From positions 1-28,651 of IMG/VR virus record IMGVR_UViG_3300030098_002134: a DNA stretch of 28,651 nucleotides. One strand, 5' to 3'. Below the pieces are notes generated by a model, which was given only the letters and a program-made list of their open reading frames with translations, did no database searches and was not told the origin of the DNA. This DNA is from a virus. The translations under genes were made by a program, and so were the position numbers. Position 1 is the stretch's first letter; every line of letters starts with the position of its first letter. Positions 19,040 through 25,630 of the stretch are shown here, one piece after another.

Positions 19040-19543
19040 ATGCAAGATTTACCAATTCTATCAATCGACTATCAGAAAATCCGTAAAGGTGATGTGTTTT
19101 CTGAAGAGCAAGTCCTTCATCACTACAAATATTTTTTATTAGGTGAAGAAGAGTATCATAAACGTCTTGAAAGATTTAACAAAAAAGAAGTTACATATCA
19201 TCCTGACGAATATGCTTTTAGAGATGTTTATAGGGATATAGAAAAGAACTGTAGAGAGCTTGGTTATCCTGTTGTTGCAAAGACTAAAAAGAAAAAAATA
19301 TATATTCTTGATGATAAACAAGCAGTAGATTATCTATCTAATAGGGCTGAATTACATATAGATAATTTTAAGAGAAAAGTGCAAAGACTTCATGTGGATA
19401 TAGATGAAGAAAAACTATCTGATTACGATAAGAAACAACTTGAGCATAAGAAAAATTATTACACCTTAATTCAAGGTCATATTGCACAAGGTCAAAAGTC
19501 CTTAAAGGAAATGCGTAAAAGAAAACAAATAGGTGGTGCATAA
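19040..19543 (+). CDS. Uncharacterised charged protein (167 aa)
   Basis: The protein has no recognised family. Its middle (KNCRELGYPVVAKTKKKKIYIL, about 70-91) and C-terminal helices (NFKRKVQRLHVDIDEEKLSDYDKKQLEHKKNYY) are highly charged. It could bind nucleic acid through the lysine-rich loop. It starts 25 bases after hairpin A of the last array copy, with a T-rich leader and no Shine-Dalgarno site. Its stop is inside a 10-bp hairpin that probably terminates the transcript. Its placement makes it a candidate partner of the array, but nothing in its sequence proves that. Confidence 0.7.
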   Translation: MQDLPILSIDYQKIRKGDVFSEEQVLHHYKYFLLGEEEYHKRLERFNKKEVTYHPDEYAFRDVYRDIEKNCRELGYPVVAKTKKKKIYILDDKQAVDYLSNRAELHIDNFKRKVQRLHVDIDEEKLSDYDKKQLEHKKNYYTLIQGHIAQGQKSLKEMRKRKQIGGA

Positions 19544-19570
19544 AGTAAGATTTCGTTATCTTACTTTTAT
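19542..19570 (+). terminator. Hairpin terminator (moderate)
   Basis: AAAGTAAGAT and ATCTTACTTT form a 10-bp stem with a 6-base loop containing TTCG, followed by TTAT. The T run is short, so termination may be partial. It overlaps the stop codon of the gene at 19040-19543 and directly precedes the start codon of a 31-aa frame. Confidence 0.55.
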
Positions 19571-19664
19571 GACGATTGAAGAAAAGATTAAACAAGCAAG
19601 GAAACGAATAGCAGAATTGGAAATATTGATTAAATCATGGAAAAACAACATTAAAACTAGATAA
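19569..19664 (+). CDS. Tiny coiled-coil peptide (31 aa)
   Basis: From ATG at 19569 the frame reads MTIEEKIKQARKRIAELE and ends NNIKTR at 19664. The heptad-like spacing of Ile and Leu with Lys/Arg/Glu suggests one helix or a coiled coil. No family is known. It is packed between two hairpins: the first ends at its start codon and the second begins inside its last codons. Coding is plausible from residue composition and packing, but the length makes it uncertain. Confidence 0.45.
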   Translation: MTIEEKIKQARKRIAELEILIKSWKNNIKTR

Positions 19665-19678
19665 TTCCTAGTTTTTTA
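19653..19678 (+). terminator. Rho-independent terminator
   Basis: AAAACTAG and CTAGTTTT pair over 8 bp with a 7-base loop and run into TTTTTT. It ends the rightward transcript that includes the array and the genes at 19040-19664. Confidence 0.75.
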
Positions 19679-19707
19679 GCTAAAATGTATCTAAATTATC
19701 TTTATCT

Positions 19708-20097
19708 ATGGCTTTAACATTTAATAGTAAACAAATTGATAAAGTTGTGTCTATTGATGACGTAGGCAAACTTAGTAATCCAGAAATATTATTGCTTAAA
19801 GATGAATTAATGATGGCAATAAATAATATGGAGGATTCAATAAAAAGATTCAAACAAGAACAACAAGAGTCTTATGATCAAGAATGGCATCAAAAAGTAA
19901 GAAGAAAACAACAAGTATGCAAGGCTTTTTTATCACAACTCATAAATTTAGATTATGACGAAAGTTTGTTTAGAGCTATATATGATAAACACTTTTCAAA
20001 AATGATTTTAGAATATATAGATCAACAAGAGTTTAGAACTATTAATGATAAAGCTAGATCATTAGCTATTGCAGAATTAGAAAAAATCAAACCATGA
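19708..20097 (+). CDS. Uncharacterised helical protein (129 aa)
   Basis: A strongly helical protein with a coiled-coil section (EILLLKDELMMAINNMEDSIKRF, about 27-49) followed by a charged QEQQESYDQEWHQKVRRKQQ stretch. No family is recognised. The start at 19708 has the ATTATCTTTATCT leader that is also used by the leftward genes, so the same control may act on both arms. Its stop overlaps the next start by ATGA. It is the first of five tightly packed rightward genes. Confidence 0.65.
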   Translation: MALTFNSKQIDKVVSIDDVGKLSNPEILLLKDELMMAINNMEDSIKRFKQEQQESYDQEWHQKVRRKQQVCKAFLSQLINLDYDESLFRAIYDKHFSKMILEYIDQQEFRTINDKARSLAIAELEKIKP

Positions 20098-20372
20098 AAA
20101 GAAACGAGACAAAATCTGGGAGAAAATTAGAACAATTAAAAAAATTAAGAATACAAAAATATGAAAAAGAATTAGATCTAGCTCTTAAAGGTTATGACCA
20201 TTTAATACATTACAAAGATGATTGTACTATTTCAGCTAAAGATGAAAGAATTGACGATAATATAAGAACTATAATTTTAAAACATAATTATAAAGTACAA
20301 CAAGTCTCAAAAATGTTTGTAAAAGACTTTACCCCAGAAGAAAGATTGGAGTTAGAAAATGGATCTAACTAA
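20094..20372 (+). CDS. Uncharacterised basic helical protein (92 aa)
   Basis: A lysine-rich protein that begins MKRNETKSGRKLEQLKKLRI, continues as a long helix and ends with VKDFTPEERLELENG. No family is recognised. Overlaps with both neighbours (4 and 14 bases) show that it belongs to the same transcript. The basic N-terminus could bind DNA or RNA. Confidence 0.65.
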   Translation: MKRNETKSGRKLEQLKKLRIQKYEKELDLALKGYDHLIHYKDDCTISAKDERIDDNIRTIILKHNYKVQQVSKMFVKDFTPEERLELENGSN

Positions 20373-20583
20373 TTTTAAAGATTCTGAATTAAAGGCATTA
20401 CGTTCTAATGAGGAGGGTGTAACAAGGGCAAAAAAAGATAAAAAAACAAAAAAGTATAATTTGTTAGTTAGAGGTATAGGTAATGCACCTATGAAATTAT
20501 CAACTTTTGCAGAAAGTAAGGATAAAGCAATAAAGTATGCACAAGCTAGATGGGGTGATTGTATTATTAAGGTCGTTGAATAA
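20359..20583 (+). CDS. Uncharacterised small protein (74 aa)
   Basis: The N-terminal third is charged (NFKDSELKALRSNEEG) with a lysine-rich KKDKKTKKY, and the rest looks like a small beta-alpha-beta unit (YNLLVRGIGNAPMKLSTFAES, then KAIKYAQARWG, then CIIKVVE). Such a pattern is seen in small phage proteins that bind nucleic acid or adapt other proteins. No family is assigned. Its start lies inside the previous gene (14-base overlap). Confidence 0.6.
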   Translation: MDLTNFKDSELKALRSNEEGVTRAKKDKKTKKYNLLVRGIGNAPMKLSTFAESKDKAIKYAQARWGDCIIKVVE

Positions 20584-20591
20584 TATTTTTA

Positions 20592-20738
20592 ATGGAAAAA
20601 GAAAAGAAAAAATTACAGATTGGTGAGATTGTCTGTTGCGGAAATCATGTATTTAGGGTTATAAATGGTGAGCGACATTGGATAAGTGAGCCACCAAAAG
20701 ATTGGGAAACTATTGATGGGAGAGTTTGGGATAGCTAA
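20592..20738 (+). CDS. Very small protein (48 aa)
   Basis: From ATG at 20592 the frame encodes 48 residues starting MEKEKKKLQIGEIVCCGNHV, with a tryptophan-rich second half (HWISEPPKDWETIDGRVW). It looks like a small SH3-like or beta-barrel domain: the GEIV..GNHVFRV pattern is typical of short beta proteins. Its stop TAA overlaps the next start in TAATG, so the pair is coupled. No family is recognised. Confidence 0.6.
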   Translation: MEKEKKKLQIGEIVCCGNHVFRVINGERHWISEPPKDWETIDGRVWDS

Positions 20739-21052
20739 TGCCATCTCTTAGGTATCATGCAGGCCGAATGGTTTTGTATGAGGATAAGCCTAAAGAATGG
20801 CGAGTAAAAATAAAGACAAAACAAGGTAAATTAGATTTACCTTTAGAAAGCAATGATTTAGAACCCGCTATTTTAGAAGCGGAATATTTATATGCAGATG
20901 CTAGATGTATGAGCAGAGATCATCCTTTATGTGTTGATTGTATTCACCATTTAGTAGTTAAAGCAGAATGTGGTCTTGGCATGCCAGAAGGTAAGGCAAG
21001 TGGTGGAATATGGGCTAAGGATTGTGCTTACTTTTGGGAAAGAAAGGTTTAG
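20738..21052 (+). CDS. Uncharacterised Cys-rich protein (104 aa)
   Basis: The N-terminal half is beta-rich (MVLYEDKPKEWRVKIKTKQGKLDLPL). The C-terminal half carries cysteines in CMSRDHPLCVDCIHH (57-71), AECG (about 77-79) and DCAYFW (95), a spacing that could form a zinc site. No family is recognised. The gene is the last of a five-gene rightward unit. Its 3' end overlaps the convergent gene at 21015-21299 by 38 bases, an overlap that is unusual for unrelated transcripts. Confidence 0.65.
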   Translation: MPSLRYHAGRMVLYEDKPKEWRVKIKTKQGKLDLPLESNDLEPAILEAEYLYADARCMSRDHPLCVDCIHHLVVKAECGLGMPEGKASGGIWAKDCAYFWERKV

Positions 21053-21299
21053 TGTTAATTTTGTCTATATGATCTCCCGCTTGATTAATAATTTTTACTA
21101 GTCTGTAATTTTCTTTAGATAATGCACTTATAAGATCTGGTATTTCATCAGGTTCTAAACATTCTAAGATACCTCTTAAAAACACTTCTACTTTTAATTC
21201 TTCTTCTAGTGATACATCTGCCATTATCCATTTTTCTACTTTTTTACGTTTTTTTGCTTGTTTAGTAAACCAATCAGACCAAGGCATAAGTATATCCAT
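21015..21299 (-). CDS. Uncharacterised protein (94 aa)
   Basis: The protein has an N-terminal basic part (WFTKQAKKRKKVEKW, about 10-24) and an acidic helical middle (VSLEEELKVEVFLRGILECLEPDEIPDLISAL). No family is recognised. An internal ATG at about 21224 (MADVSLEEEL) is an alternative start and would remove the basic part. It is convergent with the rightward gene at 20738-21052 and overlaps it by 38 bases. A similar acidic-helix layout is seen in some small cyanophage proteins, but I would not assign a role. Confidence 0.55.
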   Translation of the reverse strand: MDILMPWSDWFTKQAKKRKKVEKWIMADVSLEEELKVEVFLRGILECLEPDEIPDLISALSKENYRLVKIINQAGDHIDKINTKPFFPKSKHNP

Positions 21300-21378
21300 A
21301 ACATGTTCTTTATTTTTAAAGTAACGTACTAGATATATAAGGCAATAAAGATATACTGTTTATAGTTACATTTTAAAA

Positions 21379-21456
21379 ATGGAATTACAAACAAGAGGTT
21401 ATGGATCTTCTAAAAAGAAGAAAACAAAAAAGAAAAAAGTTAAGTTGGGAAAGTAA
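21379..21456 (+). CDS. Tiny lysine-rich peptide (25 aa)
   Basis: From ATG at 21379 the frame reads MELQTRGYGSSKKKK and ends VKLGK at 21456. The C-terminal half is almost all lysine. It could be a nucleic-acid-binding peptide, but a chance frame in A-rich DNA is a real alternative. It lies alone in the gap between two leftward genes, and the terminator at 21695-21727 is oriented to end a rightward transcript, which gives it some support. Confidence 0.4.
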   Translation: MELQTRGYGSSKKKKTKKKKVKLGK

Positions 21457-21639
21457 CTACAGGGGCAGTTGACTTACCTTCTTACTAGGAAAAAGATTCT
21501 GTTCCAACAAATCAACTAACCTATCATCAACAGTGTTATCTGTTTTTTTAACTAAAGCTCGCATAATATCTAATGCGAGTTTTTTTATTGCATTGCCACG
21601 AAGAAAAGCAAAAACAATAGGTCTTATAATTTTTAGCAT
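21457..21639 (-). CDS. Small phage protein of a recurrent helical family (60 aa)
   Basis: The sequence MLKIIRPIVFAFLRGNAIKK, then RALVKKTDNTVDDRLVDLLEQNLFP, follows a small protein type I remember from many phages, in which a hydrophobic N-terminal helix precedes a KRTDN..DD..V.L.E..LFP motif. It may be membrane-associated. It lies near other small membrane proteins (21726-21956 and 22000-22419), so a role in lysis or in assembly at the membrane is possible. Function is not established. Confidence 0.7.
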   Translation of the reverse strand: MLKIIRPIVFAFLRGNAIKKLALDIMRALVKKTDNTVDDRLVDLLEQNLFPSKKVSQLPL

Positions 21640-21694
21640 AATTTTAATATCTTGCTATTTTAATAGTAGCTCATTCTCCACTTTCGAGCTAAAG

Positions 21695-21727
21695 ACCTCT
21701 TCCTAGTCCAAGGGGAAGAGGTTTTTT
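21695..21727 (+). terminator. Rho-independent terminator
   Basis: ACCTCTTCC and GGAAGAGGT pair over 9 bp with a 10-base loop and are followed by six T on the + strand. It can end rightward transcription from 21379 and shields the convergent gene at 21726-21956. On the - strand the T run is weak. Confidence 0.75.
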
Positions 21728-21956
21728 AACGTCTTGGCTTAATTTCTGCTACTTTAACTTCTACTTCTTTTAAACGATGGAATACTTCTCTCATATCATC
21801 GTGCATTATTTCTATTTTATCTGTAAGTAATTCTATAGCTGTTGTATTTCGCACGAGATCATCTCTTGATTGCCTACCTCTATATGACATTGAGCCTACG
21901 GAGACAAAACAAGCTGTAAGACAAGCCCCACCTAATGCTGCAATAACCTCTACCAC
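21726..21956 (-). CDS. Small membrane protein with coiled coil (76 aa)
   Basis: Residues 2-24 (VEVIAALGGACLTACFVSVGSM) form one likely membrane helix, followed by SYRGRQSRDDLVRNTTAIELL and a coiled coil (MHDDMREVFHRLKEVEVKVAEI). The pattern is that of small cyanophage and XhlA-like proteins that anchor in the inner membrane, with the coiled coil in the cytoplasm. A role in lysis is possible. It is divergent from the membrane-protein gene at 22000-22419, so a shared 43-bp control region lies between the starts. Confidence 0.7.
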   Translation of the reverse strand: MVEVIAALGGACLTACFVSVGSMSYRGRQSRDDLVRNTTAIELLTDKIEIMHDDMREVFHRLKEVEVKVAEIKPRR

Positions 21957-21999
21957 TTTACTAGTCCTCTATATATGTCTATTATGACAGAAAAAGCCT

Positions 22000-22419
22000 A
22001 TGGAAACAGAAACCCAAAAAGAATCACAACAAAAGAATAAACAAATAGATGATGACAAGCCTGACTATCAGGAGAAAATCATGTTTTTAGTAAGCACTAC
22101 AGCACAAGGAGCTATACTTGCTTGGTGTTTAATAGTTTTATCTTTAGGATATATAAAATTACCTAATAAACTCTTTGGTCTAGATATACCAGACCAGCCA
22201 AGAGTGGATTCGACTTTTGCTGCTGGTCTCTTGGGCAACATCCTAGCGGGATGGGGTGTTTCTGTCGGTGCTGCTAGTGGAGCAAAGAAAAAAAAGAAAG
22301 AAGATGAAGCGTCCGCAGCATATAATACAAACGCTAGTGGACAACAGACTATAATAATAAGACAGCCAATAGAACTAATTACAAGTAAACCAGAAGTAAT
22401 TAAGGAGATTAAAAAATGA
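22000..22419 (+). CDS. Two-helix membrane protein, possible holin-like
   Basis: After a charged N-terminal part (METETQKESQQKNKQIDDDK) there are two likely membrane helices: QGAILAWCLIVLSLGYIKL (about 36-54) and TFAAGLLGNILAGWGVSVGAAS (about 72-93). A KKKKKED cluster and a polar tail follow. The arrangement with positive charge after the last helix suggests both ends in the cytoplasm. Two-helix proteins of this size include class II holins, but no specific holin family is recognised. It is coupled by ATGA overlap to the first of three secreted proteins. Confidence 0.65.
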   Translation: METETQKESQQKNKQIDDDKPDYQEKIMFLVSTTAQGAILAWCLIVLSLGYIKLPNKLFGLDIPDQPRVDSTFAAGLLGNILAGWGVSVGAASGAKKKKKEDEASAAYNTNASGQQTIIIRQPIELITSKPEVIKEIKK

Positions 22420-22934
22420 AAAAACTACTTCCATTATTGCTATTAGTTGCAAGTCCTAGTTATGCCGACATCACGCAGAAATTTGTGACATCAGCCCAAA
22501 TTTCAGTTGATATGCCATTCGTGACGACTCAGAAGTTGGGGACTACTTACAGTCTTAGCGGATCAAATATCACCCCTTCAGTAACATCTGGGGGGTCAAC
22601 CACCTCTAATGCCATCGGAGGACTGAATGTTGGCTCTCTCACCGATGGTGTACCTGCTCTTATACAAACTGATAAAGCTATCACAACAGCTGGGTCTGCC
22701 TTCTCTCTTACAGAAGCGGTTACTATTGGAGATGCGACTCCATCTGCGGTCACTCCTTCTAGTGGTATAGCTGCACTACCACATTTATCTGGAGTGACTA
22801 CAGTTGGAAGCGGAGGGACTCAAGGTAGTGGATCAATGACGAGTTTATCATCAGGGGTTACAACCTGTTCTGGTACATTTGGATCAGGTTCTAGCTGTAC
22901 AGCGTCCACGACAGTTTCAATCCAAATTGACTAG
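22416..22934 (+). CDS. Secreted Ser/Thr/Gly-rich protein, first of three
   Basis: A signal peptide MKKLLPLLLLVASPSYA is predicted with cleavage before DITQ. The mature 155 residues are rich in Ser, Thr and Gly, with beta-strand-like repeats (TTYSLSGSNITPSV, GLNVGSLTDGVPALIQ, GDATPSAVTPSSGIA). Proteins like this occur in cyanophages as a group of consecutive exported genes, as far as I recall; their role is unknown. They could reach the periplasm or cell surface of the infected host. It overlaps the upstream gene by ATGA and the next one by 8 bases. Confidence 0.75.
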   Translation: MKKLLPLLLLVASPSYADITQKFVTSAQISVDMPFVTTQKLGTTYSLSGSNITPSVTSGGSTTSNAIGGLNVGSLTDGVPALIQTDKAITTAGSAFSLTEAVTIGDATPSAVTPSSGIAALPHLSGVTTVGSGGTQGSGSMTSLSSGVTTCSGTFGSGSSCTASTTVSIQID

Positions 22935-23364
22935 AGTTTGGCTACTACTAATAATATTATTTCCTGTCAAAACCCTTGCAAATCCTGTCGTCCCAACCTT
23001 CCGAAGTGGCAGCTCTAGCACAAATTCTACAAGTCAATCTGTAGTAACAGAATCAATTACGAGTTATCAGTATAGGACAGGCTATTCAGTAGGTGTTAGT
23101 GGAACTAACATTGAAAGTGCTGATATAAATGGATATATTAATGCAATACCAACAGCAGAAGCTACACAAACTGTAAATGGAATTAATTTTTCTTATACGA
23201 GTCCTACATTGGAGGGTATGCCTAGATGGAGGATCGTGAACAAATCTCAACCTTTTTCTCTGGTAGAGACAGTAATGACACCAGGCATCGACACAATAAC
23301 CCAAATAAATCGCACTATAAACACAACCACAACCACAACTATAGAAACTACCTTTGGGCAATAG
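22927..23364 (+). CDS. Secreted protein, second of three (TTG start proposed)
   Basis: I place the start at TTG 22927, inside the last codons of the previous gene, because a signal peptide begins right there (MTRVWLLLIILFPVKTLA, cleavage before NPV). An alternative TTG at 22879 would put 16 polar residues before it. The mature protein is Ser/Thr-rich with beta-like repeats (TGYSVGVSGTNIESADINGYI) similar to the first protein (SLSGSNI), and ends in INTTTTTTIETTFGQ. This suggests that the three genes arose by duplication. Translation is likely coupled to the previous stop. No function is known. Confidence 0.7.
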   Translation: MTRVWLLLIILFPVKTLANPVVPTFRSGSSSTNSTSQSVVTESITSYQYRTGYSVGVSGTNIESADINGYINAIPTAEATQTVNGINFSYTSPTLEGMPRWRIVNKSQPFSLVETVMTPGIDTITQINRTINTTTTTTIETTFGQ

Positions 23365-23942
23365 CTCTTATACTTTGTCCTACAAAAATTTTAGCTAATA
23401 CAACTGTTGCAAGTCCTAGTTCAAATGCACAGGGTACAGTAAATAATAATGCAACGATGATCGCTCCACAAAGCACTCCTCAGTTTCGGATGTCACAAGG
23501 TATAGTTTGTAGTTCACCAAGTCTTACAATTACTCCTTATGTAACAGATGCGTGGTCATTCAATCGCCCTATAGAAACTGTGACTAGACAGAATATTTAT
23601 GATGAAGATACTGGTGCTATTAAGTATGTACAAGAGACTCCAAGATTTGAAAAAGATAACTATAACTTAAACTATGGGATCTCAGCACAGATCAGTATTC
23701 CGTTAGGTAAAGCACCTGAGTTATGTCTAAGAGCTACAGAAGTAAATATTAAAAATCAGGAATTGTTGTATCAGAAACAGTCACTAGAGATGGCACTTTA
23801 TCGTTTAGAGGTCTGCGGAAAGCAGGCGAAACTCGGAGTTGTATTTACTGGAAAATATGCAGAGATTTGTGAAGGAATAAAAGTTATAGTTCCACCAGGT
23901 CAAGTTATACCACATACGCACGAAATCAAAACAAAAAAATAA
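23226..23942 (+). CDS. Secreted protein, third of three (start uncertain)
   Basis: The part from about 23340 on is a clear signal peptide and mature chain: NYLWAIALILCPTKILANTT, where PTKILAN parallels PVKTLAN of the second protein. The mature protein contains IVCSSPSLTITPYVTDAWSF and a C-terminal helical segment (NQELLYQKQSLEMALYRLEVCG). The only ATG in frame is 23226; it adds 38 residues rich in His and Asn before the signal peptide and overlaps the second gene by 139 bases. Initiation at a non-standard codon near 23330, or frameshifting from the second gene, are alternatives. The C-terminal part is certainly coding. Confidence 0.7.
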   Translation: MEDREQISTFFSGRDSNDTRHRHNNPNKSHYKHNHNHNYRNYLWAIALILCPTKILANTTVASPSSNAQGTVNNNATMIAPQSTPQFRMSQGIVCSSPSLTITPYVTDAWSFNRPIETVTRQNIYDEDTGAIKYVQETPRFEKDNYNLNYGISAQISIPLGKAPELCLRATEVNIKNQELLYQKQSLEMALYRLEVCGKQAKLGVVFTGKYAEICEGIKVIVPPGQVIPHTHEIKTKK

Positions 23943-23966
23943 GTACTGGCTCTTTCTAACTAGGGA

Positions 23967-24203
23967 GTGTTAGCTGTGGTTAGAACTTCCAATACTTATA
24001 AAACAAAGGCTCTATGTAACGGCAGAGGTCAAAGACTATACTTACAACTTCCTTTGTTTAGTACAAGGGATAATAGAAGGGCAGTGATTCGTGGCAGACG
24101 AAGTGCTTCCAAATATGCCGTACTCTCCTTGTATTATTTATTCTACCTTATCTTTTTTCTTTGTCAGTTTTTTTATCAAGTTTTTAACTATAGGCTTTAC
24201 TAA
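23967..24203 (+). CDS. Doubtful small frame convergent with a membrane-anchored protein
   Basis: A rightward frame encodes about 78 residues: a basic N-terminal half (VVRTSNTYKTKALCNGRGQR, then RAVIRGRRSASKYA) and a hydrophobic C-terminal half (LSLYYLFYLIFFLCQFF). No family is recognised. The last 66 bases are antisense to the well-supported leftward gene at 24138-24764, and the hydrophobic half lies mostly in that overlap. No Shine-Dalgarno site is visible. The 195-base gap from 23943 to 24137 would otherwise be non-coding. I keep it at low confidence. Confidence 0.25.
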   Translation: MLAVVRTSNTYKTKALCNGRGQRLYLQLPLFSTRDNRRAVIRGRRSASKYAVLSLYYLFYLIFFLCQFFYQVFNYRLY

Positions 24204-24764
24204 ATTTAAAATAATAGGAGTAGTCGCAGCCACACTAGCGATAACAGCAGTAGAGACAATAGTGCTAGGTTGTGGGATGTACTGGTCGATAAAAGGTACT
24301 TTTTCCCAGACCGCATTGCATGAACCATCAATATTACGCTCATATTTTAACAGTCTCTCTAACCTAAGTTCATTTTTGAAATCGCCTTGCCTAAATGGTG
24401 CATTTTTTGGTGGACAAGGTTTATATTCATCTTCTTTTTTTTCTTCTTTTGGTATTTCTGTTTGAGGTGGTTTGCCTTCTGGTAATTTATCAGGTTCTTT
24501 ATTAACAGGTGCAGTTTCTTCAATAATAATTAGTTGATCTGGTTGGTAATTAAGAGGATAAAAACTTGGAAATGGACAGTCTGAAGTAACACCTCTTGGA
24601 TCATCTACTAGCAAGTTTCTATTACCTGTATTCTTAGTATCTCTGTGATAATATTTACAACCTATGACCTCAATATTTGAATGGTCATAATTAGGTAAAA
24701 AAGTATATGGAATATGAATATTTGGAATACTTATTTCTGGAATACTTATTTCTGGTATTTCCAA
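24138..24764 (-). CDS. Proline-rich, C-terminally anchored cyanophage-type protein
   Basis: The protein starts with a repeated IPEISIPEISIPNIHIP, continues as a proline/lysine/glutamate-rich linker (EETAPVNKEPDKLPEGKPPQTEIPKEEKK has been seen in parts), and then has WEKVPFIDQYIPQPSTIVST followed by a likely membrane helix (AVIASVAATTPIILNLV) and a strongly basic end (KNLIKKLTKKKDK). I recall this arrangement from marine cyanophages. The basic end after the helix would face the cytoplasm. Function is unknown; a link to virion attachment or host membrane is possible. It lies one base after the gene at 24765-24995. Confidence 0.75.
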   Translation of the reverse strand: MEIPEISIPEISIPNIHIPYTFLPNYDHSNIEVIGCKYYHRDTKNTGNRNLLVDDPRGVTSDCPFPSFYPLNYQPDQLIIIEETAPVNKEPDKLPEGKPPQTEIPKEEKKEDEYKPCPPKNAPFRQGDFKNELRLERLLKYERNIDGSCNAVWEKVPFIDQYIPQPSTIVSTAVIASVAATTPIILNLVKPIVKNLIKKLTKKKDKVE

Positions 24765-24995
24765 TTAGAATCCAAGTTTTTTAGGTAATTGTATAGACTC
24801 ACCTGTAGTTTTTGGCAATGCATTATTCATCACATTAGGTAATAATCCTTTTACCTCACCTAAAACTTGATTCATTATTTTTGCTTTAAATTGCTCCGAT
24901 GTTACATACTTATAACCGAAGTAGCCACCACCTAAAATAGATGTGACCATAACAAAAGAGACAATACTCAAAACATTAGCTATTTTTTGAAACAT
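24765..24995 (-). CDS. Small membrane protein (76 aa)
   Basis: I set the start at ATG 24995 (MFQKIANVLSIVSFVMVTSI) because TTTTATC abuts it, as in other leftward genes; a longer frame starts at 25082 but its extra part adds another hydrophobic stretch that overlaps a rightward frame. A membrane helix with VSIVSFVMVTSILGGGYFGY-like composition is followed by VTSEQFKAKIMNQVLGEVKGLLP and LPKTTGESIQLPKKLG. The pattern resembles a recurrent cyanophage protein. It is probably co-expressed with the gene at 24138-24764. Confidence 0.7.
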   Translation of the reverse strand: MFQKIANVLSIVSFVMVTSILGGGYFGYKYVTSEQFKAKIMNQVLGEVKGLLPNVMNNALPKTTGESIQLPKKLGF

Positions 24996-25125
24996 GATAA
25001 AACTTGCAATAATTAGGGCTATGTCGGTGATGACAATAACAGTTCTTTTTTTAATTATAGGTTTATCGCCTTTGTATGTCACTATGAGCCTGATGACAAG
25101 GCAAATGCAAGAATCTAAGCGTTAG
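24994..25125 (+). CDS. Candidate single-span peptide on the opposite strand (43 aa)
   Basis: In the 134-bp gap between two leftward genes a rightward frame starts at ATG 24994 and encodes MIKLAIIRAMSVMTITVLFL, a likely membrane helix, ending in RQMQESKR. It shares the palindromic CATG with the oppositely directed start at 24995. There is no clear ribosome site. The peptide looks like a real small membrane protein by composition, but it could be chance in T-rich DNA. The longer form of the leftward neighbour would exclude it. Confidence 0.3.
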   Translation: MIKLAIIRAMSVMTITVLFLIIGLSPLYVTMSLMTRQMQESKR

Positions 25126-25129
25126 ATTT

Positions 25130-25345
25130 TTATTTTTTTGCGTCAGAAGGTTTTATTTCTTGTTCTTGTGCTTTTGTAGATAATAATTGAGCCTGTGCAT
25201 CTTTAACTCCAATGATTGCACCTTGGTATCTATCTTCATTTTTACAAGCTATTTCATAATCGTTTTTAGCTTTTTGCTTTATTTTTTGAATTTCAATAAG
25301 CTGTTGCTCATATTTAGAAATTAATTCATTTAAACAATCTTCCAT
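25130..25345 (-). CDS. Coiled-coil protein (71 aa)
   Basis: Nearly the whole chain is one charged helix (LNELISKYEQQLIEIQKIKQ, KAKNDYEIACKNEDRYQGAI), with a polar tail. It resembles small coiled-coil proteins that follow tail-fibre genes in cyanophages, but no specific family is named. It is two bases downstream of the gene at 25348-25605 and is transcribed with the tail-fibre genes. It might be a fibre chaperone; that is position-based inference. Confidence 0.65.
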   Translation of the reverse strand: MEDCLNELISKYEQQLIEIQKIKQKAKNDYEIACKNEDRYQGAIIGVKDAQAQLLSTKAQEQEIKPSDAKK

Positions 25346-25347
25346 AA

Positions 25348-25605
25348 TTACTCGTAAACTTTTTTACCATCAGTTATTGCTTTGTCTATATCTGTAAAAT
25401 CTTCAGTTGTCCAAATAGAAGTTGTTTCATCAAGCTTTTTATAAGCCTTGATAATTTTAAGATGATCTACATTACGTTTAATACGATCTTTCCATTCTTC
25501 ATCTGTTTCATTACTATTTGCAGAAGTCTCTGTATTAATTAGAGTGACGCTATCACCCGCAGCAGAGAATATTGTTGCGATTTCATCTGCGGTTCTTTCT
25601 TTCAT
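25348..25605 (-). CDS. Small tail-fibre-associated protein (85 aa)
   Basis: The sequence follows a recurrent cyanophage layout as I recall it: RTADEIATIFSAAGDSVTLIN at the start, EEWKDRIKRNVDHLKIIKAYK in the middle and SIWTTEDFTDIDKAITDGKK at the end. Such proteins are encoded next to fibre genes, and their function is unproven. It lies 25 bases downstream of the large fibre gene and 2 bases upstream of a coiled-coil gene. A role as assembly helper or small fibre subunit is likely. Confidence 0.7.
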   Translation of the reverse strand: MKERTADEIATIFSAAGDSVTLINTETSANSNETDEEWKDRIKRNVDHLKIIKAYKKLDETTSIWTTEDFTDIDKAITDGKKVYE

Positions 25606-25630
25606 AATTACAAATAGATTTGTTTACAGT

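Noticed and set aside
19139-19595. Two leftward frames over the gene at 19040-19543
   Set aside because: Phe/Leu/Tyr-rich shadow frames opposite a lysine-rich rightward gene with a good leader.
23086-23361. Leftward Cys/Tyr-rich frame
   Set aside because: It is antisense to a secreted protein and has the odd Cys/Tyr composition typical of shadow frames.
24091-24465. Rightward frame of 124 codons
   Set aside because: It is antisense to the leftward proline-rich membrane protein, which matches a recurrent cyanophage layout and has a coupled neighbour.
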